From positions 178,506,935 to 178,570,934 of the forward strand of contig CM061921.1 in assembly GCA_031002005.1 (NCBI GenBank): a stretch of 64,000 nt of DNA, written 5' to 3'. The stretch comes from Vandiemenella viatica. Taxonomy: Eukaryota > Arthropoda > Insecta > Orthoptera > Morabidae. Within the stretch, counting starts at the first letter, position 1, and the number at the start of each line of letters is the position of its first letter. The position numbers were made by a program, and so were the translations under genes. Positions 20,788-29,554 of the stretch are shown in pieces. Below the pieces are notes generated by a model that ran no database searches, was not told the DNA's origin, and saw only the letters and a program-made list of their open reading frames with translations.

Positions 20788-20870
20788 ACTTGCTCGCGGT
20801 CCGACTCGAACCGAGGAACCGCGAGACAAGGCGCTCAGCATCCGCTAATCTGAGCCATCGCGGCAACCCA
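20788..20870 (-). repeat. tRNA-derived SINE head, minus strand
   Basis: On the - strand, CGATGGCTCAGATTAGCGGA (about 20841-20860) resembles a polymerase III A box. GGTTCGAGTCGG (20801-20812) is a B box, with tRNA-like spacing of roughly 45 bp. The sequence does not fold into a convincing cloverleaf with a matched acceptor stem, so a SINE promoter head is more likely than a tRNA gene. It differs from the other SINE families in the window. Confidence 0.5.
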
Positions 20871-20879
20871 CCAGAGACT

Positions 20880-21740
20880 GTAGCTCAGGAGCAACAACTC
20901 ATAATCAGCCTAACATTATCTTTCCTTGTTCCCGTGATTTCCTGTTTATTCCTTCAAATTTTAAATCCTAGAACTTCATGAAAAAGATGCACAACAGTGA
21001 TGGTTTGCGTTAGGATTAACTTGCGAAATTTTTTGCACTGTTATATTAAGGTATAGTTTTTATGTGCTTCGTGTAACAATTTTGCTTGTTACTGCAGACA
21101 GAATTTTTTTTGGACTCCCCGAGTTATAAATGTTTGTGACAGATAAGGGTAAGAGATTGACCTGCAAGAATAACTGGCTGCCAAGAATAAAGCAAACTCT
21201 GGATATACAGCAATACATCACGCGTTACCACTAACAGGAGCAACGCATTCTTAAATACGGAAGGTTCTAATTGCATGTTGTATGCTAATCATAGAATATT
21301 TTTTTTTTTTTTTTTTGCAGTAACATTTCAGCTGTTACTTTTTTGTCAATAATGTAAGCTAGATAATATCGGTATCGCTCAACGGTCACCTTAATTTGAT
21401 TTAGTTCCTTGTTTATTTTTTATTTTACTAAAAAATAACAGATTTAACGACAGAACTAAAAGAACTGCCCTTACAGGAAAGCAGCTTCACGAAGTGACTG
21501 CTAAAATTACTTACTTTAAAAACGTGTTACGTGCTTTGACAGTTCCCTCAGAAAACTCTGCACTGTCTCCAATAATTATAATACAGAACAAACATTTAAT
21601 ATTAATATAAATCTCTAGTTATAATATATTTATGAAGACAGCTATAAAAGCTGTACTTTGTTGTGACCCAGTACTGGTTCAAAATGATTAATTTGTGTTA
21701 TTATTTTGTATCATTTTGATATTTTTTTTATATATATATG
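20880..21740. other. AT-rich flank of mariner
   Basis: Contains a T-run at 21299-21316 and otherwise nothing recognised. Confidence 0.4.
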
Positions 21741-21742
21741 TA

Positions 21743-23044
21743 CGAGGGTGAGTCAAATGAAAACCTTAAATTTTTAATAAAAAATCGAAATTTCGCGCCG
21801 TTATCCTGTGAGTTGGTAAGCGTGCTACAAGCAGCGTGCAGAATGGCCTGTAGGTGGCAGCATAGTGCAGATGCACAAATACCGTCGTAGTATCAGTATA
21901 AAGATGGCTGCCCCACTAGAGACTTGCACCAGGGAAGAACAGCGTTCTGTTATTCGTTTTGAGTAGTGAAGGTGTGAAACCTATTGAAATTCATCGAACA
22001 ATGAAGGTTCAGTACGGTGATGAATGTTTGTCACAGCAGCAAGTCTACGAATGGAGTAGGAAGTTCACAAGTGGTGTGACTTCAGTGGAAGATGCTCCTC
22101 GTCCAGGTCAGGCACAACGAGTTGTGATTCCACAGAAAATTGCAGCAGTTGAAGCCATAGTGATGGAAAACCGCTGAGTTACACTGAATGACATTGCAGC
22201 ATGTTTAAAGATTAATCATGGTTCAACACACCACATTGTGCATGATGTGCTCCAGTTTCACAAAGTGTCTGCAAGATGGGTGCCACGGCAGCTCACTCCT
22301 GAAATGAGAGAACGACGTGTTGATGCATGTGAAGAATTTCTTCGGCGCTTTGAACGAGAAGGTGATGGTTTCCTTGCAAGAATCGTTACTGGGGACGAAA
22401 CCTGGGTTCACTTCCACCAACCAGAAATGAAGAGAGCGAACAAGGAATAGCGCCATTCCTCATCACCAACACCAAAGAAGTTTCGAACAGAACCATCAGA
22501 AGGGAAGGTTATTCTGACTGTCTTTTGGGACGAAAAAGGCGTCATTTTGGGGCATTACATGCCTAGAGGGACCACTGTCACCAGTGAATCATACACAGAT
22601 CTCCTAAAAAATCATCTTCGGCTTGCAATCAAATCAAAGCGACGTCGATTGCTGTCATCAGGTGTCGTTTTGCAACATGACAATGCAAGGCTCCACACTG
22701 CCCGTACAACAGTTGCAACAATCACAGGCATGCATTTTGAGTGTCATCCACCATACTCACCAGACCTTGCCCCAAGTGATTTCCATATGTTTGGACCACT
22801 CAAAGAAGCAACGGGAGGAAAGAAGTTCCTTTCTGATGAAGAGGTACGCCACGCGGTGCATGAGTGGTTGCGCGGACTACCAAAAGAATTTTTTTCTAAA
22901 GGAATTTATGCACTTTAGAAGTGCTGGAGGACTTCCATTGAGCGTGGGGGAGATCACGTTGAAAAGTGATACAGCTTTGTGCCACTTCTGCACAACAAAT
23001 AATATTTTAAAAAATATTTAAGGTTTTCATTTGACTCACCCTCG
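21743..23044 (+). mobile_element. Mariner element with perfect 29-bp TIRs
   Basis: The ends CGAGGGTGAGTCAAATGAAA... (21743-21771) and its exact reverse complement (23016-23044) form 29-bp terminal inverted repeats with no mismatch. TA dinucleotides at 21741-21742 and 23045-23046 are the target duplication expected for the IS630/Tc1/mariner group. The 1302-bp length is typical of a full-length mariner. The enclosed transposase has stops and a frameshift, so this copy cannot move itself, but the intact ends could be used by a related transposase supplied elsewhere. Confidence 0.92.
21903..22969 (+). pseudogene. Mariner transposase, 3 stops and 1 frameshift
   Basis: From the ATG at 21903 the reading is MAAPLETCTREEQRSVIRFE, followed by a frameshift near 21960. 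One frame then runs to a TGA at 22967, with internal stops at 22175 (TGA), 22448 (TAG) and 22916 (TAG). The N-terminal helix-turn-helix part includes GVKPIEIHRTM and SGVTSVEDAPRPG. The linker holds WVPRQLTPE. The DDD catalytic domain has VTGDETW (about 22388), QHDNARLH (about 22672) and SPDLAPSDFH (about 22759), and the protein ends GGDHVEK. By my count 32 residues separate the second and third Asp, against 34 in classic mariner (DD34D). That is either a 6-bp deletion or a subfamily trait. Confidence 0.9.
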
Positions 23045-23046
23045 TA

Positions 23047-23411
23047 TCTCATAAATTTCTTAAAAAATAAATGTATTCCATGTTCGAATTACTCTTTTAT
23101 TGCCGGAATATTATAGCTGTTTCCGTTAATGAAACGAAAAAGCTTAAATCTTTTTCGTTTTTCGGAAGGTTGAAGGTCACAATTTTGGATATCCGCATGA
23201 CTATACCACCTACAGCGTATAGTACTGTCGTCGTAGATATGTAGAAAGGGTTGAATAAGTCCCATGGTGAAATGTAGCGATGTGCGATTCAGGTCGTTCG
23301 GCTGGTAGTACCTACTCGGCTACTGCCTTAGATTCCCTGTAAATCTAACAGCCTACGTGCACAGTGATGTGAAATGCATAGTTTAGTGAATAAAGACACT
23401 GTTTGTTGCAG
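23047..23411. other. Intronic DNA before exon candidate
   Basis: No repeat or ORF is supported. The last bases (GTTTGTTGCAG, 23401-23411) form the 3' splice site of the following exon candidate. Confidence 0.4.
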
Positions 23412-23551
23412 ACGAGGACCCCAGGATTGGCCACAGACCGGCGAACGCTCTCAAGGACGAGCGAGTTCCTCTGGTGGCGTGGGAGCCGTACTTCGTGGTG
23501 CTGCTGCAGGACGAGCAGACCCTGACAGCTTACCGCAGCGAGGAACTGTCA
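23412..23551 (+). CDS. Probable host-gene exon A (PH-like fragment?)
   Basis: A 140-bp GC-rich block is bounded by TTTGTTGCAG and TCA|GTGAGT splice signals. In the single open frame it encodes DPRIGHRPANALKDERVPLV, then AWEPYFVVLLQDEQ, then TLTAYRSEELS. Alternating hydrophobic strands and the FVVLLQDEQTLTAY pattern resemble the early beta strands of a PH-like domain, but I cannot name the gene. It enters in phase 1 (splitting an Asp codon) and leaves in phase 0. That fits the phase-0 starts of the candidates at 45204 and 56091. Codon and base use differ sharply from the AT-rich flanks. The intron after it would exceed 21 kb. Confidence 0.6.
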
Positions 23552-24120
23552 GTGAGTTCACAGCATGCCATACAGTTAAATGGAGTGGGCTAATACCTTA
23601 CTTATATCTTATACTTTACTTATTATTTATATACTTAATTACATTTCCTACATCGGTTTATAAGGTAACTTCCATGCCAGAGCAGTTGTCATTCAAACTG
23701 AACCGACACATTAAATTTCATGCTGATGTATTGTGTCTAGGAATTTGGCCTATTTCGATTTTATGGAAACCCATTTCATGAGTTATAAATGCAAATGATC
23801 AACCAAACCAAATTCTCATTTGCCTCTCTGGTCATCACGTATCAATGGTAGGAGAATTTAAAACTTTTTTTGTTTGTTTGTTCTAACTTGGAACGTTGTG
23901 GCAGAATGTTTGGAGAGGGTATTCAGACATTGAAGTAAACGCAAATTTTATCATATTTTCGTTATTTTTAGTTATATCAACAATTTCTTCCAATAGAACT
24001 ATTTGAACATCTAATTTTCTAAAATTTTTGTTCTAAAGAACTTTTTCATGCAGTCAGTAATAGCTGTAATATTTGCGATTGTTTGCTGGAAACAAGAAAC
24101 TTCTACTATGCCAGTCTAGG
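23552..24120. other. Intronic DNA, nothing recognised
   Basis: AT-rich sequence after the probable exon, with no ORF or repeat supported. Confidence 0.35.
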
Positions 24121-24144
24121 CGCTGACTTCCAGCTTACAGCACC

Positions 24145-24250
24145 TGTAGCCTTCCGCACCTGATGAAGAAAGCAGTCAGCTGTCGAAACGTTGTGTTGTT
24201 ATGAAGCTATCCGGCTGAACACTCGTGAAGCTTACATTGACTCAACATCC
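24145..24250 (+). repeat. Dispersed repeat with CTGATGA...CGAAAC core, copy 1
   Basis: CTGATGA (24160-24166), 17 intervening bases and CGAAAC (24184-24189) are followed by a TATCCGGCTGAACACTCG block. A diverged inverted copy is at 24880-24965. The CTGATGA/GAAA pair is the conserved core of hammerhead ribozymes, which occur in Penelope-like and other retroelements, but the helix in this copy pairs imperfectly. It is more safely called a repeat end than a ribozyme. Confidence 0.4.
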
Positions 24251-24661
24251 GACTCGATATAAGATCATCACAATAATGAGGCGGGGCAGAGTGTACCCAG
24301 CCGTAATAAACCTTTTCTGTATAAATCTCCATCTTTTATTGAAAACTACCCTTTTTATGCTGTTATCTTCGTGTAAAATGTAATACAGAAAGCATTATAA
24401 AGGAACAATAAATGAATTTAGAACTTATCACAAGATACATTCGAATCGGTATGTGTTTCCAAACAGCAGTTATATTCGTTCGAAGTTTGTGATTGCAAGC
24501 GCTTTTACAACGATCAATTTAGAAAAATACAAGCTTTGTCATAGTCTATAAATAAACAGAAGTATCAAGTACTGGTGTCAAAAAAATTATATTTAATCAT
24601 TAAATTTCATTAATTTTCGATGGTACGGACAGTTACTACTTATGACTCGAAAACATATTCT

Positions 24662-24850
24662 TCTTATTATTATTACTCCGCGATTCACTAAAAGTGTGTG
24701 GCGGAGAGTGCATTGCACCTATCGAAAAGGGTTATGGTTTGGAAGGGTTATAAGGGATATGGCAGGAGGCGCCCATGGGCTATTGTGAGGAACCATCCCC
24801 GCATTCGCGTGGAGTGATCTGGGAAAACCATGGAAAACCCAGATCAGGAT
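24662..24850 (-). repeat. SINE/LINE 3'-end repeat with (TTA)n tail, minus strand
   Basis: This segment is an almost exact inverted copy of 49090-49279. Both contain the SINE body (GGTTTTCC.TGGTTTTCCCAG) and a 3' part ending GGTGCAATGCAC...CCGCCACACACTTTT and a TAA-type tail. Only a handful of mismatches separate the two copies over about 190 bp, so it is a young family. The 3' part resembles the end of the LINE at 5812-7980. Confidence 0.75.
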
Positions 24851-24879
24851 ATGTGAGTGGAGACTTTCCCGGCGTATCG

Positions 24880-24965
24880 ATGCAACAAAATGCTCTCGGG
24901 TGTCCAGCCGGATGGCGGTGCAAAAACACGACGTTTCGACAGCTGACTCTGCTGCCTTCATCAGG
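24880..24965 (-). repeat. CTGATGA...CGAAAC repeat, copy 2 (inverted)
   Basis: On the - strand, CTGATGA (24958-24964) is followed by AGGCAGC...GCTGTC and GAAAC. Here GGCAGC and GCTGTC could pair as a 6-bp helix with one G-U, as helix II of a hammerhead would. One unpaired A lies between the core and the helix. The flank continues with ATCCGGCTGGACACCCGAG, matching copy 1. Confidence 0.4.
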
Positions 24966-24969
24966 TATC

Positions 24970-25555
24970 TCGTGGTTGTTCTCAGCTGAGTCGAGGCAGA
25001 GACAGAGATTTTGTTGCATATTCTTATAAACTATACTTTCGTATTATGGACATCTTAACTCTCGAGTGTGTCAAACAATTAATTGAGTACGCGAAGTTTT
25101 GATAAGTGTGTGAATATATATATATAAAATCACGAACTTCTTCTCCAGAGGGACAGAAATTACTGTACAAAGAGTTATCATCAAAAATATCTGAATTATC
25201 CTGAATTATGTCATAAAATAAGCAACTGAAATCTTAAATACAGATAAGAGGAACATTGTTCTGTTAGTTAGTCCACCTTCCAAGAGCAGTGATTGGTCGC
25301 AATGTCCAGTCTGTCCATAAAATGATTGTAAAGGACTGACAAGTAATGCTTTTAATGCATGAAAATCACAACAGAATTGGTTCCAGAAATTTGTGTTCAC
25401 TGCATCTACAAGTAGACAAACACGCGCTAAGCATTCTATAACACGTTGTGTTAACTTACTAAGTAGTTCTCGACATAACTGTGAATTAAAATACAGTACA
25501 AGCAATTTTAAAGTGAAACTACTTTTGATGAATGCTATTCAGCATAGTGGTTTTT
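24970..25555. other. Intronic DNA, nothing recognised
   Basis: No feature supported. A short TATATATATATA tract lies near 25117. Confidence 0.35.
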
Positions 25556-25561
25556 ATATGT

Positions 25562-25800
25562 GAAACCAAGCGCTGCATAAGGCTCTGGCCTCGCATTGAG
25601 AATGAAGCAGGTTTGAATCCCCGTCCGGCAATCCTGCTTTCGGTTTTTCATGGTTTTCCGAAATCACTTTAGTTGAATGTCGGGATGTTTCTTTTAAAAG
25701 GCCATGGTCTAATTCCTTCCCGTCCCTTGACTCTAGTCCTTTTCTGCCTCTAATGACATCTACGTCGAAGGGGAGTGATACCGAAAGAAAAAAAGGATAC
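25562..25800 (+). repeat. tRNA-derived SINE, family 1, diverged
   Basis: CTCTGGCCTCGCATT, the B box GGTTTGAATCC, GGTTTTTCATGGTTTTCC, AAAAGGCCATGG and GACTCTAGTCC...CCTCTAATGACATC occur in the order seen in the other family-1 copies of this window. The tail is A-rich (AAAGAAAAAAAGG). It is diverged, so an old insertion. Confidence 0.75.
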
Positions 25801-26084
25801 GATCAGTTGAATCCTATTAGAAATCATTTATAGAAACATCGAATGTATTGATGTAATCGACAGATATCATGAGAAAAGAGTCAAATGTGGGCGAGACGCA
25901 ATGAAATCAGCGTCTCTCCTATAGATATAAAACAAGTCTACTTGATATGAATGTGAGAAATATCTGCTGCCTTGATCAGTTTCATACAATCTTCCACCTC
26001 TTTCATTTATACGCTAATCCCTTCCTCGCCATATATCTACTGAAACCTATATGCATAAATTATCTGCAGTTCTTATATCCATAC

Positions 26085-26330
26085 TAACAAAATAAAAAAC
26101 CCGTCTGGCCTCGCATTCGGAGGACGCGGGTTCGAATCCCTGTCCGGGTATCCAGATTTCGGTTTTCCATGGTTTCCCCAAATCACTCCAGACGAATGCC
26201 GGGATGCTTCCTTCAAAAATGCCATGGCCGAATTCCTTCCCGTTCCTTGTCCCAAGTCCCATCCCGCCTCTAATGACCTTAGCCGTCAACGAGGCATAAA
26301 GAAGTTAAAAAAAAAACAAAAAAAACGGTA
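26085..26330 (+). repeat. tRNA-derived SINE, family 1
   Basis: Contains CTGGCCTCGCATTCGGAGG, the B box GGTTCGAATCC and TTTCGGTTTTCCATGG. These are followed by GCCGGGATGCTTCCTTC, GCCATGGCCGAATTCC and the CCTCTAATGACC end, with an A-rich tail to about 26330. The 5' A-box part is truncated. Confidence 0.85.
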
Positions 26331-26544
26331 TTTTATAAAATTTAATCCCCCATTCTCTTTGTTGGGTTGATCAGATCATAGTTACCAAAGTAGAAAATGT
26401 GTTAAGCCAGTTCTACTCTCATGCTTTTTCCTGATGCATGACCAATTGTTCTCTTATTGCGGACACTTCTACCCTAATGTGTGATAATTACGCATGGCCA
26501 ACTCGGCTACGGTCATGTCCTGTATCTTATGTAACCTAGCTCTT

Positions 26545-26830
26545 TGGTATGCTGGTTCGAATCTCAGATTATTCAAATGGTCAATCCCACAACGCAGGCT
26601 CGAATCCCCAAATAAAATTCGCAATAAGTGCAGGCAGAACGAATTTTTGCAGAACAAGGTAGGCAGGGACGCAGGTTAGAATCCCAGCCACTGTATCCTA
26701 TTATTTCAAAACCCAGTTATAATTAAAAATTATTTTTTCGCACTTATCGCTCTGTGTAATGATTATCACGCGAGTCTTACTCGGACATAGGTTCGAATCT
26801 CCGGGATTACTTCGTCTTGTATTTGTTCTA
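26545..26830 (+). repeat. Repeat with four tRNA B-box-like motifs, copy 1
   Basis: GGTTCGAATCT (26554), GGCTCGAATCC (26597), GGTTAGAATCC (26674) and GGTTCGAATCT (26790) lie in one AT-rich repeat. From about 26580 it matches, inverted, the segment 44430-44740, including TTATTTC.AAAC.CAGTTAT and CTC/CGTGTAATGATTATC blocks. It is not a set of tRNA genes because no cloverleaves can be drawn. A composite SINE built from several tRNA-like units is possible. Confidence 0.55.
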
Positions 26831-27290
26831 TAAAAAACCAATGCAGCACTACACATCGAAATTCATTTATATTCTATCAATTAATTCGAAACGCTACTTT
26901 AAAAAATGCCATATTATGGCTTTGGAGTGTTTAAAACGTGAAAGAACAAGCTGTTGGTGTGGTTGAAGGAATAGTATCCCCAATATAGGGAAGCATTTTA
27001 GTCAAGAAATTTGCTTTCCTTCGAAGCAATTTTGGAGACAAATATTTGCGACCTGTAGTAAGTAATTTTTTTGATTGACACTACGGTCAAGTATCTCCCA
27101 ATGGCTTGTTAAACGTCGATTACTAATTTTATTTTGTTGCATTGTGTACACTAAATGCTTTTCTGAAAACTTTTGTTGTTTCTTAGCACTATAAGTTAAT
27201 GAATTCATTTCGTGGTAGTTCAGAGAGGCATTTTTTTTCATATTTGCCCCTTTCTCTTACAGATTATTACCTCATTCACAATAGATTACC
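26831..27290. other. Intronic DNA, nothing recognised
   Basis: AT-rich sequence without a supported feature. Confidence 0.35.
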
Positions 27291-27292
27291 TA

Positions 27293-27356
27293 CACTTCTG
27301 TCCATCTACACTTCTATCCATCTATACTTCAATCCATCTATACTTCTATCCATTTA
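27293..27356 (+). repeat. 16-bp tandem repeat, ~4 units
   Basis: The unit CTTCTATCCATCTATA (with CTGTCCATCTACA and CAATCC variants) is repeated about four times. The open frame across it (27199-27444) is explained by this repeat. Confidence 0.75.
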
Positions 27357-27769
27357 TTTACTATTCCCTGTGAAGAAACAATTATACTTTCGACTGGCTA
27401 TCCACAGTCCATACTTACTACAGCCATTGACGCCGCTATGTTGAGAGTCACAGTGAGCTTTATTTTTGTCTTATAAATTTATCAAATTCCTTGGAAGTTT
27501 GGATATGTATAGAGTGTTAAAATAATTTACCTTCAGTGGCTTGGATTTCTGAGGTACAGATTAAGTACTTGTAGGTTTTGACGGTATTCTTTCTTCATTG
27601 TTCTAAGCTGTTAACAATGCCAGTAAGTTCTTTTTCTACTACACCAAAAGTGTTAATGAAATATATAGATATGTGTATATTTTGCTCCCCCCATTCAAAT
27701 TTAAGCAAAGTAGTGAGAGAATGTCTTTTTTGGGCTAAAAGTTCTTAAGCCTACCCCCGAAGATATTTC

Positions 27770-28000
27770 ATACTCGCCGGCGTGATGTCACAGATCTAAG
27801 TTCTTTGCATGGCGGGCAATTGAGCCCATCAGTGTTCAAGGTCGTATGACGTCACAGGCGGGCGTTTCAAATGGACCAACGGTGGGCTAGGCTGTAGCGT
27901 GACGTCACTCCCGGTGGTTTGAGAGAGACCACAACTTCTGTCTCTTTCTTCCTGGGTTTTCCTTAGGCCTCAGTCAATTGACGTCAGTGCCCCAGGCTAT
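27770..28000 (+). promoter_or_regulatory. Cluster of CRE-type (TGACGTCA) palindromes
   Basis: TGATGTCA (27784), TGACGTCA (27847), TGACGTCA (27900) and TGACGTCA (27979) occur in about 200 bp of unusually GC-rich DNA. TGACGTCA is the known CREB/ATF binding site. Three perfect octamers plus one single-mismatch copy in 200 bp is far above chance. The cluster is 200-400 bp upstream of the TATA/initiator promoter at 28180 and could be its enhancer. Confidence 0.55.
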
Positions 28001-28179
28001 TAGGTATTTATATTGACATGTTTGCACAGTTGCGCGTCCCACCTGACATGTTTGCTCAGGTCTAGTATGCGGCCCGTTATTCACGACACCGGTGTCTCAA
28101 CATACGCACCTGAAATATTTCACTCCACCAACCAAGCATAGCAAAAAAAAAAAAAATATATTATCTTTGGTCAAGGAGA

Positions 28180-28260
28180 GCTATAAATGCCATCACATCA
28201 GTCAGCTCATTCTCAGTTACAGGCCGACTCTCGACTAGCACAGTTCGCTGAAGAAAAAAA
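28180..28260 (+). promoter_or_regulatory. TATA + arthropod initiator core promoter
   Basis: CTATAAATG (about 28180-28188) is followed by TCAGTCAGCTCATTCTCAGTT (28198-28218), which contains TCAGT initiator motifs at the usual distance of 20-30 bp. A downstream CGACTCTCGAC segment then leads to an ORF from about 28310. This is the classic arthropod polymerase II core promoter layout. It drives rightward transcription of an unidentified, virus-like ORF. A GGTAAG donor-like sequence lies at about 28266. Confidence 0.5.
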
Positions 28261-28289
28261 TTGCTGGTAAGGTGCTCCTGTTTTCAACA

Positions 28290-28834
28290 TGCTTCAAGTA
28301 AAACGCCAGGGACACTAAACGGCTCACTTTAGGTCTTGCACCTAAATTAGAATTTAATCTGGTAGTTGTACTAGAAAAAGATGGGTACAGTAAAGTCACG
28401 CTTACATATGAAGAGTGTGATGTACTGAGACAGCAGGTCTATACAATTGGTGGCTTTTTCAATAACAGTGAGCATCGGCAAACTAGTGTCTTACTTGGCG
28501 ACCACACCATCTTTTCCTAATCAGTGGCTGGAATGAAAACTAAATGGTTTACAACAATGCCGTTCCTGCCTATCGTGTGTTTCTTGGCGAATCAACATGC
28601 TACAACATGGTCGACGCCCTGCCTATTGTGATCAGCGGCATCAACACAATGAAGCCATGGAGTTATCAAGTTAGCAGGTACAACGACGAGTTTTTTAACA
28701 CGTTAACAGTGAAATTGCTTCCCGTCTATCTCCGTTGTCTTATGCAAGGTCTAATAGATATGCATTTTGATAAATTACATGTCAATGAAGTGTCGTACTG
28801 CCACAGTTCATCACTAGTCTATGAACTTTTGTAG
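28290..28834 (+). pseudogene. Unidentified virus-like ORF, frameshifted
   Basis: The first frame reads LGLAPKLEFNLVVVLEKDG, then VTLTYEECDVLRQQ, then HRQTSVLLGDHTI, and stops near 28519. A second frame (28544-28834) continues with VFLGESTCYNMVDALP and DEFFNTLTVKLLPVYL. The two look like one protein of roughly 160-170 residues separated by a frameshift of about 30 bases. The beta-rich N-terminal half followed by a helical half is unlike LINE proteins. I think it resembles small proteins encoded near Polinton/adintovirus-like capsid genes in insects, but I cannot name it. It converges on the capsid-like gene at 29.1-31.2 kb and has its own promoter at 28180. Confidence 0.4.
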
Positions 28835-29118
28835 CTAGAAATTAAGGCATAGAAAAAACTATTAGAGTATGATGATGATAAGCCCAAAGTTGAACAAGAT
28901 TTAAAAGATACTGATGTATGCTGTAATATCTAATGCATGTCTGTTAACTAAGTGTATGTGGTAATACATAAATAGAGTAATTTACCTGTTTCTTTTCATT
29001 TCACCCATCATAATTAAATAATAAGATAGTATATACGTTTTTTAATTCATTTATTTCACCCACCAATTAGGGATTAAAAACACATTTTTAACAGCGTGGA
29101 TAGCATTTAAAAAATATG

Positions 29119-29475
29119 TCAGTTACAAAGTTTTGTCAAATTATTTTTCTTGAGTTCTCGCAGTAGTGGATATTCTAAATCTTCTCTATTGTAGTCTACT
29201 TTCTTTCTGACAATTTTCTGGAGCAATCGAGCCGTTTCCCGTCCCTTAACGTAAATAATTGAATCATCTTCATTGGTTATTGCATGTAGAACAGAGAACT
29301 TCTTGCTGAATGCTACGCCATGGTAATTACGGTAATTATGTGTCAGCCATCCAGCTGCTGGTTCACTACCTCCAAGCGATGGTGAGGTTACAGAAATACA
29401 ATGTGTAGCGATAATGTTTTCTGAGCGCATTATGCATATTGACTCTTTGAAAAAAAACCACGCCATTCTTTTTCT
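29119..29475 (-). CDS. ORF downstream of capsid-like gene, nuclease-like?
   Basis: The - strand frame of 115 codons contains GWLTHNYRNYHGVAFSKK and IIYVKGRETARLLQKIV, then REDLEYPLLREL. The HN..HG pattern followed by a YVKG strand and a Leu-rich helix resembles a group of uncharacterised RNase H-like or nuclease-like proteins near virus-like genes in arthropods. That comparison is from memory of patterns and cannot be tested here. The upstream capsid-like frames end about 80 bases away, in the same direction. It has no internal stop over its whole length, unlike its neighbours. Confidence 0.35.
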   Translation of the reverse strand, partial: RKRMAWFFFKESICIMRSENIIATHCISVTSPSLGGSEPAAGWLTHNYRNYHGVAFSKKFSVLHAITNEDDSIIYVKGRETARLLQKIVRKKVDYNREDLEYPLLRELKKNNLTKLCN

Positions 29476-29554
29476 TGAATCTGTGTGCGTCTAGGATGAA
29501 GGTCGTCATGGTAATGAGTGGTAATAATTGGTTCTACTTAGTTTTATGTCAGCT

